A stretch of DNA of 64,000 nt from Echinarachnius parma (lineage: Eukaryota > Echinodermata > Echinoidea > Clypeasteroida > Echinarachniidae): contig JBAMJV010001343.1 in the NCBI GenBank assembly GCA_037951105.1, positions 1 through 64,000 of the forward strand. Reading direction: 5' to 3'. The stretch's first letter is position 1, and every line of letters begins with the position of its first letter. Position numbers and translations under genes: made by a program. The notes beneath the pieces were generated by a model. The model did not search any database. It had not been told where the DNA came from and was given only the letters and a program-made list of their open reading frames with translations. Shown piece after piece: positions 21,854 through 34,904 of this stretch.

Positions 21854-23038
21854 TATACAGGGTGGCCCCCAAAAAACGAAACGGGGTACTTGCCATAATA
21901 AAGACACATGGTGACTAGGTTCACGGGATAAGGTATCTTTAACAAAGAACAATGATACCAAGAACAGAAATTTTGATCGAGTAGTTTTTTGATTTTTTGG
22001 ATGTCTTAAGTGAGACCATGTAAGGTTCCCATTTTTGTAAATTTTTACAAATTCAGTGCCTGATAATTCGCACTTAATGCCCGTCATAGCATCGAACAAC
22101 GAATAATGCGCGCGCCATTGTTAGTGTGCATTCAGCTGTGTGCCTAGAGAATGGGTATATTTGTTCGATGCTGTGACGGGCAGGAAATGCGATTCATCAG
22201 GCACTGACTTGGACAAAATTGACAAAAATGGGAACCTGACATGGTCCCACTTAAAGGGAGAGATCCACGTTTGCAAGCCAAAATTCAAAAGTTGCGAGGT
22301 TATTGTCTTATATGAAAGGAAATGTCATTTAATAGCATGCCTGAAAAAATTAGGGCTTGAAATCTCTTTTTCGTGGAGTTATAGACCTAAAACTGAATAA
22401 ACTGAGGGACGTCGGTTAATTAGGTACATACGTATTTTCGGCCGGTGAGTAAGTTCGTACATAGATTTCACGGAGTGCCAGATCGGTATGCATGACCCCT
22501 ACGTGACCCGCGCTAGCTACGTGAGCCGCGCATAAGTACAAATGTGTGAGCGTTTACCAAGCAAAATACCCAAACATCGCTTAAACTGACTACATGTAAT
22601 TATATATTCTTTGTTTTTTAGATCTTTTTCCGTGACATACGTTAACAAATGTCGGCTTCACAATACCTTTACGAGAATTAGTACTATATTGTTGTAATAT
22701 TATGCTAAATCAGTTGAACTCCTTTATTGACTGATATATAGTTTAAATGGAGGGACGCATTCGTTTTTCATTCGTAGAATCCAAATTAGAGGGCTGTTCG
22801 CTCTGATTTTTTTTTGCGTGTTACATTGATCCCCATCCGTCAACTGAAAGCTGTTCAGACGTTTTGTAAAAGTGGACCTGTCTCTTTAAGACGTCCTAAA
22901 ACAAAAACTATTCGATCAAAATTACTGTTTTTGGTATCGTTGTTCTTTCTAAAATATGCCCTATCCCGTGAGCCTAGTCAACATGTTTCGTTATTATGGC
23001 AAGTACCCCGTTCCGTTTTTTTCGAGCCACCCTGTATA
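21854..23038. mobile_element. Palindromic mariner-type element split by a TTAA MITE
   Basis: TATACAGGGTGGCCC at the left and GAGCCACCCTGTATA at the right, the classic Tc1/mariner outer sequence. The left arm (to about 22110) is repeated inverted from about 22150. Positions 22251-22889 are a later insertion. No transposase frame. Confidence 0.8.
22251..22889 (+). mobile_element. TTAA MITE with AGGGAGAGATCCAC ends
   Basis: TTAA AGGGAGAGATCCACGTTT at the left; AAAGTGGACCTGTCTCT TTAA at the right. It interrupts the right arm of the mariner-type palindrome, whose sequence continues with GACGTCC. Confidence 0.8.
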
Positions 23039-23698
23039 GAAAGTAACACCAATGTCTTACTCAGTCTTTGCAAGTGTCATGGTACTTTTATTGGAAGAAG
23101 TTGCATTATGCCAGCGGCTCGGTTCCCCGTGGTGAATATAGCAAAATTCCCATTATTTAACAAGTAAATGCGATTCAAAAATTGTGCGCGCGCACGTATT
23201 ATATTTTGTGAACACAAAAACATAGCCACGCAAACATTCACCCAAATGCAATGGTTTAGCCTAAAATTCATTCAATAACACTTATATGTTCATATTTATT
23301 TCCATTTATATAAAATCATGTGCATACATTTATCCTGCAATAAAGATATAACATAAGGAACAACATTATACACGAGTATGACCAACATTGCGAGCAAGCA
23401 CAGCGCGCGAGCAGCCGACGCAAATGTGGGATATTTTCGAGAATGAAATTCATATCTGAATGTCGCGTAACAATGCTTTAATTATGCTTTTGAGCATCGT
23501 ATTCTTGGGGAAAGGCGATGTAGAAACATAAACAATGAACGTTATCTATCGAATTCAGTTTGTAATTTAGAAATTTTTTTTTGTCAATTTGTATTCTCCT
23601 CTATGACCTTGTTTTCTCGTATATGTACCTCACTTCGATTTCTTTCTGAATATGTACAATAATGCTAATCATTTATAGTATTTCATTTGAAAGATATA

Positions 23699-24124
23699 GA
23701 AGGGTACCACCACCCAAAAATAATATTCTTATAAATGAAAGGTAACATCTGTATTAGTCCATTCCATCAACAAGTTCACAAACATATGTTTTCAGAAGAA
23801 AACAAATATATAATTGGAAAACGCATGACCATTCTAAAGCATGCGTTCATGGGTTTGCATGTACGAAGACTACTATGTCCAGAGCGAACGAATCGTCCGG
23901 GATTCTATTGTCTCCAAACGTACGCGTGCATAGCATTGGCGCACTCGCAAATGTTTGGCCCGTACGGAACCAGGAAATAATAGTGGTTCCGTAAGTGGTG
24001 GTAATTTACTGCTTTGTTTATGAATTTACACAACCCTTTGCAAAATGTTGGGTATCTATTTGATATCACAAAACGGTACCAAGACATATAATTATGTGTT
24101 GTTCTTTGCCTGGTGGTCCCCTTT
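23699..24124 (+). mobile_element. Family-3 MITE
   Basis: AGGGTACCACCACCCAAAAA at the left and TGCCTGGTGGTCCCCTTT at the right; long blocks are almost identical to 20691-21005. Confidence 0.8.
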
Positions 24125-24959
24125 CTTATACCCGATATGCTTCGCGTGCCTAGGTTATAGAGATATGATCACATACATGCTCCCACTCGTGTTCGCTATT
24201 ATGTATGCATGCATGCGACCGCCAAAATTAAAGAGAAACATATGAAATAAATAAGGTCAAGAACGTTCATGATTCCTCATACCTTCAGTGCCTGTATACT
24301 ATAGCTAGCTGTTTACCACCGATTCTTTTTTTCCTCCTCCATAATTCAAAACGCATCTCGGCGACTTCACATAGAGGAATATAATTAATAGCAGCTTCAC
24401 TGCAAACTTGAAAGGATGCCGAAGAAAAAAATGCAACAGTCCAAAGAGGAGGACGCAAATGGAATGAATATTTCTTGGGATGTATATAAGATTCCGACTT
24501 GTTGTTCGGTGATCGAATCGAGGAGACTTATATCCGAGAATCTGAAATAGTAATGGGTAGGTAGTCGCCTATCCAGTTGCGGTAACCCCTTCTCAAAGGG
24601 ATCGACGCAGCGGGGTTGGCCGGGGGACCGCTGGGCTCCCCTTTGCCGCGGAGACGGCCGGATAAAAGGCACCGAAATGTATAATGGCCGGAATATGTTT
24701 TTATAGAGAGTTCGTAACAACAAAACAACGTAAATGAGATACAACTGGATAATTTTCTCATCAAGATGAAAGAGAGAAACGATGCTGAATTATTTATACG
24801 GATATGTCTGGAAGACACGAAAGACCTTCCATTTTTTTGTTATCTTCTACCGACAACTTATAGATATCAAAACTCGTTTGTATGTATGGGCATGTAGTAA
24901 ACGTTTTTGTGGCGGATAATGTAATTTATAGTGGTCATCATGGTGATGGTGACGTGAAT
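24125..24959. other. No gene recognised
   Basis: A CpG-rich patch at about 24590-24670 stands out against the AT-rich surroundings and is open on the minus strand, but no splice sites or family resemblance support a gene. Confidence 0.35.
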
Positions 24960-25495
<536 letters not shown>

Positions 25496-26279
25496 ATATC
25501 CATCATCTCGGGGGGGGGGGGGGGGGAGGGGGCTTGTAAACTGGCCAACGTAGCGTAGCCAGCTAACTGTCGAACCAGGGTGGGAGGGGGGGGGGGGGCG
25601 AGGTGGGGGGAGAGGCAAAATTATTCCATGAAGGGGCTACGTGTACCCAAAATCTAAATTATTGTTGTTATTCCAATAGTCCACTTTCCCTACAGGTGGA
25701 AATCGGGGAGGTGGGAGGTAAGGGGGGAAAACACTAGGAGCAACCACATCCCTTGTAAGCTTACCCCGCACTTCGACCAGAAGTTCCTTAACCTGTGTCA
25801 CGTTTGGACTGTTTTCCACAGGGGGCGCAACGTTACCCCCTCGCCATGCATTGTACTTTTTGGCCTGTGTCACTGATTGGCCCATTTTCCAAGGAGTGTG
25901 GCATTATTTCCCCCTTGTCGTAAAGATTCACTGCTCCCCCACCCCCCCCCCCCCCCCTCCCTTGCCGTACGTTGTACTTTTGGGCCTGCGTCATTTTACG
26001 TTGGACAATTTTCTAAGGAGTTAGGCAATATTTCCTTCTTGCCGTATCTGTCATCCCCCAATAGATTCACTGCCACAACAATTATTGTCGATACCAGTTT
26101 CCATTGGGAGAGGGGGGGGGGGGGGGGTACTAGTACCTCCTTGTCATATCCTCCCCTGTACTTCTTTTGACCTACGTGACTTAAGCTTGGACAGTTCATT
26201 TACCAAGGAGGGTGGGGGAATATTACTTTCTAAATTGTGTATACTATCTTCGAGTCTTGTACTTCCTTGGCCGCGACAC

Positions 26280-26993
26280 TTAAAGGGTACCGCCGGGCAT
26301 GATACAACCAATCCTTAGTTGTTTTGGTACTATAATTGAATACCAATCATACTCTCATGGGGTCTGATATGTTTTTGTAATTTGAGAACAATGCAATTAA
26401 TTACTACGACCTACGGAACCACGGCTATTTACTGGTTCGCGCGCGCGACTTTGTTTGCACGACCGCTCAATCAATACGCGTACGTTATTATGGTAGTATG
26501 CGATTTATCGCATAGCCCGTGCGATAGTTAGTATCGTATGGCATGCAGGCAATTCGCCCGTGTGTGCTCTCACTTTGATGTACACACTACAACGGCAGTG
26601 TTGGAGTCATGGTACACACAATGCCCAGCGCTATTATAGCCACCGCACCATGCATAATACAATGTAGATATACTCTGAATGCATGCAACCGTACAATGCT
26701 TGTAGCGCTACGCGTGTACATACGGGATAGATGTTGTTTCTGAACGCCAAGTTGATTTTTTATTCGCTGCACTACACAAGAGATTTTCGAGATTTTCTCT
26801 GCTTGCCGATAAGAGGATCGTTATGTGATATCGTAATCGGAACTGCGCTGACAGAATGATTGATAGGTGATATTAAAAATGATTATCTGGCGATGTAGAA
26901 ATACCTTCAGGATCACAGACTTGTTTTGTATGTTCATTTAAGATATGTCTTTGATGTAAGAGAGCTAAATCTCTGCCTGGTGGTACCCTTTAA
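26280..26993 (+). mobile_element. Long family-3-type TTAA element
   Basis: TTAA AGGGTACCGCCGGG at the left and CTGGTGGTACCCT TTAA at the right; 714 bp, longer than other copies, with a CG-rich interior. No convincing protein. Confidence 0.7.
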
Positions 26994-27581
26994 GTTTTGA
27001 CCATTTTCCACCAGGGAGAATTTGGGCAATATTACCCTGCGCTGTACGATCCTCCCTTTAAATAAACTTCTACACCAAGTACTGTACTTATTCGGCCTGA
27101 TGTGGCACTTCATTTTGGACCATTTTCAAGGGGGTGGGGCAATATTCCCTCCTTGCCGTATCCACCCGTTAATAACTTTATGCTATATACAACGAATATT
27201 TTACATCTTTGATCTGCGTCACTTAGTTTCTACCATTTTCCACATCAGAGGGATTTATTACCCCTTTCATAATGACCCCCTCCCCCTACTACAGCGAGTA
27301 AAGTTTACTCTTTGGCCCTGTGTTACTGAAGTTTGGACCATTTTCCAAGAGGGTAGGAGGTGGGAGGCAATATTACCCCCTCGTCGTGTCTTCTACATCA
27401 AGAACTATTGTACTTATTTTGTCACATTTTCCACATGGTATTACCCATCTTGCCACATCCACCCTTTTATAAATTCACAACCATGACTGTATCTACTCGC
27501 GAGTACTGTACTTCTTTAGTCCTGCGTCACTTTAGTTGGTACCATTTTCCACACGAGGGGCAATACTAATACCTCCTTGTC

Positions 27582-27960
27582 TTAAAGGGATCTAGTAACT
27601 TTGGTGACAAGTGCAAACAGTGATGAATGGTTAATAAAAATGTGTATTGTTGTGATATGATATAGAGAATTTCACGTTAAATTGATGTTATATGGCCGGG
27701 TAATGAGCGAAAATGCAAAGTGATATTCGCTAACGCATTGCACTGACTTTATACACAGTGTTAACTATCCAATATATAGATATAAATCTGAACACTTCAA
27801 TCATACATATCTTTATAATGGAGGAGAAATTTGGACAACCAAAAGCTGTTCCATGCTTCTATTTGTAATACGAATACAATGAGGTACTATGTGAGAACCA
27901 CTGTAGAGTTCCAAGTAAGTTTTGAAAGAGGATATTGGCAATGTGACTAGATACCTTTAT
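27582..27960 (+). mobile_element. Family-1 TTAA MITE
   Basis: TTAA AGGGATCTAGTAACTTTG at the left; GTGACTAGATACCTTTA at the right, slightly decayed. Confidence 0.85.
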
Positions 27961-28318
27961 CATTGAGTAGTGTACTCTCAGGAAGCGGGTATACAGCACC
28001 TCAATGGTAAGTACTCGTTCCTTTGGTCTGTGTCACTTCAGGTTGGACCATTACTGCGGGAATGAGAAGTGACAAGGTAAAGATCGGGCTCACAGCTCCA
28101 CGCTGATTCAGACCGTCTGTCAGCAAATTTGACAGGCGGCCGCCGGACGGCTACTAGAACTATAGCTCCGAAGATGTACTTCTCCCGGAAAAGAATAAAT
28201 CAGTGACGTGGGGCGCAGCCAGGATCGACCACAATAGGGGCAGAGTGGGATGAGAGGGGGGGGGGGGGGGCATAGTTTCCGCATACATGGTTGGGGGCAG
28301 CGTGAATGGGCCAAAACA

Positions 28319-28321
28319 CAG

Positions 28322-28353
<32 letters not shown>

Positions 28354-28366
28354 GCTGTTGTTGTTT
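28319..28366 (+). repeat. (TTG)n microsatellite
   Basis: About fifteen TTG units, beside G and C homopolymer runs at 28255 and 28439. Confidence 0.9.
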
Positions 28367-28369
28367 ATT

Positions 28370-30281
28370 TCCACATTTAGTTGTTATTCCAAAAGGAGAG
28401 GGTTATAAGGATAAATAATTTTCAAAAGGGGGATACGCCCCCCCCCCCCCCCCGCCTCCTACTCCGTTGCTACCTTCTGTATCATGTTTAGGTACACCAC
28501 TTTATTTTGTTTCTTTCAGAGTCGATCGGCAAAAGGACGGCAATCCATTCATGTCTCTTCATCTCTTATAGATACAGTTTCATATTTAATTCAACCATAC
28601 ATGTATTTTCTGTTATTATTTTCCTTTCCTCCCCTGTTTTTTTCCCTCCCGTCCCCCGCTCCCGCTCCTCTTGTGGAGTGGATTGGCCTCCGTCGAGATC
28701 GCGACGTGACGCGGGTTTTGATCGCAGGACCGACAAACGCGCCGCACCGCGCCGGCCATTAGGAGCTCAGGAGGGGGGCATCCCCGCACCCCTGTGTCCC
28801 ATCACATACAAATAGGATGCTCGCCGCTCCCGAGTTACTCCGAAAAAAACGAGCCAAAACCAAAATACTTTCCCCGGTTCGATCGACGATACTTCGAAAA
28901 AGTTTCACCATAAATACCACTCGTATGTCATACAGTATCCATGGTTTCGCTTGTTATCTGCACGAGGCATTAGGATGTGCAAGAATGCTATAATGGATTG
29001 AATTTAAAAAGCATTATGCGCTTGTTATATACGAATGTGTCCCTTTGAGATAATGTTGACGGCTAAACATTTCACAATGTCACGCTTTCATCATGTTCAT
29101 TATTTGTTGAAACGGAAAAACAGTAAAAAAAAACTTTACAAAAATTTTTAAAAATACAGTAAAAGACACTTGTTGCTAATGAAAACAAACATTCCTTTGA
29201 CCTATTGTGCCGGAATCAATACCAGAATCAATCCGTTTCAATGGGTTTAATAAGATATGTTGATAATGATGAGTTGCATTATTGTTTTTATAACGGTAAA
29301 ATGTATGTTATTTTTGCTCCTTCAATGTATTCCTCTATAAATCTTTAAAATGTCATAATAATTAACTATTCGAAAAATATAGTTTTGAGAAAGGAGAAGG
29401 TTATTCATAATCGATTAAGTATGCATTTATTTGTAATTTGCATTGAACAATGTAGTACAAATGGGCTATAAAGCCGTATTCGTTATCAGGTTTATGAATT
29501 TACCATTTGAAGCTCGCCGTTTCCCATGCATACTATTTGTATACATTTTTGTGTCTAATTTCAATGATTGTAATGATGTTCATTTGTATTCAACAAACTA
29601 TTTTGATCAATCAAAACGCGTCTAGACCCTAAAACAACACAGCATCATTATAAACAGGAGTCGGGTGACAAATTATCCTCTCCGAGGATTCGGGGTTCGG
29701 CGGGTTCCCATTATTGACATATACGGCGCCATAAAGTGCAATGGTATAAAGATTGTATTGTCACAATAATCTCATTCAATTATTCCAGAAATTATATGAT
29801 GAGCGTAAATAACTTCATCCATTTCACTCATTTACTAATTATGGAATAAAAGCCTATAGTAGTGATGTTCCTACGGAAGGCACGAGGAAGTCAACATGTG
29901 CCCACCCCCTCCCCCCCCCCCCCCCCAAGTGCCCCAGCCGTGTGATAACTCTATAGAAATGCTAAAGATTGCCCCAACCCATTAACTAAAATGCCCCCCC
30001 CCCCCCCTCCTCCCCGATCCACGTGCCCCAATGATTTGATAACACAATTAAAATGTTAACAAAATAATGAAAATAAAGAGTAGATTCACCCCATACCATT
30101 CATTCCAACTCCATTACGTCAACAACCCCTGGCCCTAAAATATGTTTGTACAGTGTTCAACTATAGAGATACGACATTTGTAACAAAAAAGGGTTGGAAA
30201 AAACACTGGGAAATTTTCAATGTCATTGACATGATCTGCATCAATTTTCTTTACTGCATTGAAGAAATCAAACAAAAAGAA
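28370..30281. other. No gene recognised
   Basis: Contains C runs (28439, 29905-29926, 29996) and a CpG-rich patch (28660-28760) with no splice-supported frame. It could hold upstream exons or the promoter of the MBD-like gene; none identified. Confidence 0.4.
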
Positions 30282-30449
30282 ATGAATGTGAAGCAAAATC
30301 TTAGCGGCCACTGGCGGCAAAAAAAAACAGGGAAAAGAGTTCATCAAAGACCCGACACGCAGCATGGCTCTTGTGGGGGCACATACCAGGCTATTAGGAG
30401 CGGCGGACGACCCCGCAAACGTCGGCGTGGAAATAAGAAGGATGACCCC
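30282..30449 (+). CDS. Exon before the MBD-like exon, AT-hook-like
   Basis: An open frame ends in DDP at a clean GTAAGT donor (30450) in phase 0, matching the next exon. The end (SGGRPRKRRRGNKK) has a GRP core in basic residues as in AT-hooks, suggesting minor-groove DNA binding. The start is uncertain: an in-frame ATG at 30282, or an acceptor TCTTAG giving a start at 30305. Confidence 0.5.
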
Positions 30450-30655
30450 GTAAGTTTCGGCCTAAGGTATCACGACCAGAGACTGATTGTAAGTACATTG
30501 GTATTGGGCCTCTAGCCAGATTGATATTGACACCATTATCACATTATGTGGTTGTGGTTGTTGTTGTTGATAACGTTTGTCTTGTTAAAGTTGATGTTGT
30601 CGTCGTCATTATCTCTATTGGCGGTGTTCATCTATTTGAAAGTACACGTTTCTAG

Positions 30656-30838
30656 ATGCCTAGAGGTCGTGGCATGGTGTTTGTTAGACAGAAAATTCCA
30701 TCTCGATCTGGAGGGGGTCCATTGAAATTTTATGACGTCATACTATACAACAAACGAGGAGAAAGACTGATTTATCGGTCTAGGTGTTTCTATGATATCT
30801 GCCGCCTACACCGACTAGAATTCGCCACCAAATATTAA
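30656..30838 (+). CDS. MBD-like (methyl-CpG-binding-domain-like) last exon
   Basis: Acceptor ACGTTTCTAG, then 60 codons and TAA. KFYDVILYNKRGERLIYRS followed by an aromatic/aliphatic helix and LEF resembles the MBD pattern YDVyyxxPxGkxlRSxxevxxY...FxF. The usual Pro before the Gly is Lys-Arg here, so the match is weak. With the preceding basic exon it looks like a small nuclear DNA-binding protein. Alternative: a transposon-derived or unrelated basic protein. Confidence 0.5.
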   Translation: MPRGRGMVFVRQKIPSRSGGGPLKFYDVILYNKRGERLIYRSRCFYDICRLHRLEFATKY

Positions 30839-31085
30839 AAGACGATTGGCATTCGGCCTTGAGCATGATTCATACAAACACGAATATCATATTATTAAGT
30901 AAGATTTGCTTGTTTTTCTACAAGTATCTTTTTGTTGTTGTCACTATGTTTATTATTTCTCAAGCTACAGGTGTTTCTAACACTATCATTATCAGATTAG
31001 GCAGGTATATCTTTGTTGGTTGAAATCGTAATGTTGTTTGTTTGTTTTTTATTTACCCATATGATATAGGAATACAAGGTGATGA

Positions 31086-31710
31086 GGCTTTTAGTTATTA
31101 GCAAACTTGTCCAAATCCACAAATATTACTTTGGTTCATTCATACCTTGTTGTTTTTGTATTACCAATAGAAGCATAGCCTTTAACAAGGCTTTGTGTCT
31201 CAAGCAAGCAATGGCTGCGCTGCATGCAGGATCAGGAACGACTGAACGCCTGATGGAGGCTATCTGGCGAGTGGTGAATTCACGTGCGATGTCTCGGCAA
31301 ATGATTGTGCAGGGTAGTCGCGCTGTCCAGTCGTTCCTGCATAATGCATACTATACCGTGCATTTAACTCAGCTCAGACGAGACATGCCTTGTCAAGAGG
31401 CTAATAGAAGCATGGAACAGGTTTTGTTTTTTGTTTTTTCCCCCTTTCGTTAAAGATATTTATGATTGAAGATTTCAGATTTGTAATCATCCACTGGAAA
31501 ATTATACCTGTGTACAAAGTCAGCGCAATGAGTTGGCAAATATCACATTGCATTTCCGCTCATTACTTGGCCATATAATATCCATGAAATTTCCACACAC
31601 AAAATTCTCACTAATACTAGTACTCAGTGGACATTTTAGATCACAATACACATTTTATCAACCATTCATCACTTTTTGCACAAGTCAACAAAGTAACTAG
31701 AACCCTTTAA
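31086..31710 (-). mobile_element. Family-1 TTAA MITE carrying a nested MULE-like element
   Basis: The reversed family-1 body ends in AGTCAACAAAGTAACTAG, AACCCTTTAA. Interrupted by 31176-31403. Confidence 0.85.
31176..31403 (+). mobile_element. MULE-like MITE with 9-bp target duplication
   Basis: TAGCCTTTAACAAGGC at the left, GCCTTGTCAAGAGGCTA at the right; ATAGAAGCA repeated at 31167-31175 and 31404-31412. Homologous, reversed, to 9108-9313. Its short internal frame has no family resemblance. Confidence 0.9.
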
Positions 31711-31775
31711 GGCTTGAAATATTTGTTGGTTCATAGAAAAAGAAAAAGAAAAAGAAAAAAACGTTGCATGGGCGT

Positions 31776-32021
31776 CAGGCCCGTAGCCAGGATGGGGAAA
31801 CCCCCCCCCCCCCCCCCGAAATTCAGAAAGGTCCACTTTTTATCGGTCTCGAGCACACTTTTTATCGATCACGACCACCTAAACCATTGGTCTCGGACCA
31901 CCCCCCCACCTGATTACATAACTTAACCAGTGGTCTCGGCCTCAAAATTGTTTGGTGGTGGACACCCCCCCCCCCCCCCCCCCCACCCCTGTGAAAAATC
32001 AAAATCCTGGCTACGGGCCTG
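31776..32021. mobile_element. MITE with CAGGCCCGTAGCCAGGAT ends
   Basis: CAGGCCCGTAGCCAGGAT at the left and ATCCTGGCTACGGGCCTG at the right are exact inverted repeats. Long C runs follow each end. Confidence 0.85.
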
Positions 32022-32360
32022 GGCTTTATGTCATGGAACCAGCAACACATCACAGTCAAATAACTTTCAATATTGTAATGGTCAGTGTTTTGAAACTTAT
32101 TTTACGTTGGGTCAAACACATAACAGAAAGTCATTAAACATTCAATATCTTAAAATGTTACTCAAGTTTTATTTCCAAACATACTATCCATACCATTGAT
32201 TTAAAGTGTTCATCTTTTTATATAAAACATATTATATTATATTCATTAGAGTTTAATTAGTACACACGCAAATCATAAATATCATTTTTTAAATGGTCTA
32301 AGTTATGAAACTTATTTTATGATGGATCAAACACATAAGTAAACAGAAAGTCATTAAACA

Positions 32361-32906
32361 TTAAAGGGGTAGTTTAGTTTTGGTAAGGCTGAACTTAAGT
32401 AGCCAAAACCTGCACAGGAACATTATAAACTAATAGTTATAACTCCACCATGCTCGAAAGGTATACAAAATTACAAACGACTAAGTAAAAAGCCTGTTAT
32501 CATTAAAAAAGAGCCATTGAAACACAAGAGGGCGCTTTTTAAAAAGGCATTGGTTTCAACCATTTTTCCTACAAAATTATGCATGTGATGTTTTATTGAT
32601 ATAATGATTAAATAGCGAGATCATCAACAACTATTTAAAAAACGCTTTTGAAAATTTTTGATAAAGTGCAAGCATTTTTTTTATTTTTTTCTAAAAAATC
32701 ATCTAATTATTTGGGCCCCAAATAATTATAAGATCAGATATATTTATTGATATTTCAGCCGTTTCTGGGTCGATTTTGACCAAATAAAGTTTATTCTGCC
32801 ATTAAAATTGCATGTTCTCTCAAATTCGACACTCAGTTTTTCATTACCTCACAAAAAAATTGTGATCTGCAGCGCCCTCTCTACCAAAACTAAACTACCC
32901 CTTTAA
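32361..32906 (+). mobile_element. Family-5 TTAA MITE
   Basis: TTAA AGGGGTAGTTTAGTTTTG at the left; CAAAACTAAACTACCCCT TTAA at the right. A second copy is at 55865. Confidence 0.9.
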
Positions 32907-32997
32907 ATATTCTAACATTTTACTCAAGTTTTATTTCCAAACATACCATCCATACCATTAATTTAAAATGTTCATCATTTTATATAAAACATTATAA

Positions 32998-33555
32998 TTA
33001 AAGTGATACCTGTAAAGTGTCAGATATTGCACAAAATGACATTTGAGACTTCAATCCTATATCAATATCATTGTAAAATACAATTGAAAGATTTGTGAAA
33101 GTTTGAAAGAAAACAAACACTGTTTACCTAGTGAAAAAAACGAATATTGAGTTCATATTTTATCACCGAATACTGATGGTCTGCCATACATTTGGCACAG
33201 TAATAATCAGCCGTTTGAGATATTCGCACCCGTGTATGATTACGTTACAGACGTAGTACAGAATTCATGGAATTTGTGCTCGCTGGGTTCAAAGTTCAAT
33301 CTCCGGAATGTTCCCACGCGTGCTGCAATGCGGACGCGTTTAGCTACAACAATTGTACCTTTTTTCAATTGCGTTGATTAACGCATTTGGAATAATGATT
33401 TTCAATGATAATTATCTTCATACTAAAGGGACATTTGAAAAAATCAAACCCTATTTTATTCTTCTCTTACCATAAGCTAAATAACACGGTAGAAGAGAAA
33501 CGAGGAAGCTCAAAGTAATTTTCGTGGATTTGGACACTTTACAGGTATGACTTCA
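32998..33555 (+). mobile_element. Family-2-related TTAA MITE
   Basis: TTAA AGTGATACCTGTAAAGTGTC at the left, GACACTTTACAGGTATGACT at the right. The interior matches 43833-44235. Confidence 0.8.
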
Positions 33556-34408
33556 AGTTATATTCATAAGAGTTTAATTAGTACACACACAAATCATAAA
33601 TATAATTTATTAAATGGTCTAAGTTATGAAACTTATTTTATGAAAGTCATTAAACATTAAATATTCTAAAATTGTACTCAAGTTTTATTTCCAAACATAC
33701 CATTGATTTTAAATGTTCAGCATTTTATATGAAACATTATCTTATATTGTGTTCATTAGAGTTGAATAAGTACACACTAAAATCATAAAAACAAAAATCT
33801 GCTGACCGCTCAATTGAAAAATGTACACAAAGTTGTAGTGATTTGATTACATTCCATTGCAAAATAAGGGCCAAATGATAGAAAATAGACACTTGCTTAC
33901 CTCTTAAGACAGTAATCAACTAATTAATTTGGAAAACAGCAAACTAGTTATAGTAAAGGCCAAATTATAGAAAATAGAAAATGTTAACTTGCTTTCTCCT
34001 ATATAAGTTGGCACTTGACATGAATTTTGAGAAATTTACAAGAAAATTAGATTATTTAATTAAAACAAATTATGCTAAAATATGCCTCCTTTCCAGGGGC
34101 AACGCTACATTACCTAGAACAGAATACCTCAATCACATCAGCAAATGATGTATTGCATTTTGTACGCAGTGAAATACCTTGAATACAACTTTTCTCCTAA
34201 TCCTTTTTTGTATGACTTGCACATGCCCATACAACAATTAATGCCCACTCACTAGACACCATAGAGTACCCAAGCTGTGATGCCATACAAATCTATTTGT
34301 AGAATTTCTCAATTTTTTCCGAAAAAGCATAACAAATTATACCCAAAGGTTGAAAATCAATCGAATATGTGACGTATTGGCTTAGATATGACCATCTGAA
34401 TAGATAGA

Positions 34409-34490
34409 TTTCAATAGGAAATCACCGTTATTTTGCTCTGGTTCGTAACGTTATGAACCAGAGCAAAATAACAGTGATTTCCTATTGAAA
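34409..34490. repeat. Hairpin, 36-bp arms
   Basis: TTTCAATAGGAAATCACCGT... pairs with ...ACAGTGATTTCCTATTGAAA almost perfectly around a 10-base spacer. Confidence 0.85.
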
Positions 34491-34526
34491 TAAATTAATT
34501 CGGATGGGCTATCTCAGCCAATGTGA

Positions 34527-34772
34527 CCGGCTATAGCAAAACCCGGCACTTGATAGTTAAAAAACCAAAATGTAGATTTCCATATCATTACAAAGGCTTC
34601 ATCACAAGCTTTCATTTGACCTTTTGTTCTAACTAATTGGTCGATAATTGGCGAAGATATGATTGTTTCAATTTTACAATCATAGGTCTTTTACACACTT
34701 TGTGTGAACTTAAAATGCCAATTTCTTCAAAACATGAATTACCGACAAGTGCCAGGTTTTGCTATAGCCGGT
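34527..34772. mobile_element. Palindromic MITE
   Basis: CCGGCTATAGCAAAACCCGG at the left, AGGTTTTGCTATAGCCGG at the right, with ACAAGTGCC beside it. Confidence 0.65.
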
Positions 34773-34904
34773 CCACATTTGAGTGATTTTCAACATTTGG
34801 ACATTATTTTTGATGCTCTTTCGGAAAATGGAAGTTCAAATTTGGACATTCTAAAAATAGATTTGTATGATGTCACAGCTTCGATACTCTATACAGCACC
34901 ATTA

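Larger units (their letters stand above)
25680..28060 (-). repeat. Degenerate satellite-like array, units of roughly 100-150 bp
   Basis: Phrases such as GTACTT(T)TTGGCCTG(T)GTCAC, GGACCATTTTCCA and GGGCAATATTACCCCCT recur about ten times. The array is interrupted at TTAA sites by a family-3 element (26280-26993) and a family-1 element (27582-27960). Confidence 0.7.
32100..33790 (+). repeat. Tandem array, about 220-bp unit, split by two MITEs
   Basis: Three to four units share GTCATTAAACATT, ACTCAAGTTTTATTTCCAAA and AGTTTAATTAGTACACAC. Inserted at TTAA are 32361-32906 and 32998-33555. Confidence 0.85.

Noticed and set aside
24590-24670. CpG-rich patch with GGATAAAAGG as a promoter
   Set aside because: No downstream gene on either strand that it could serve; evidence too thin.
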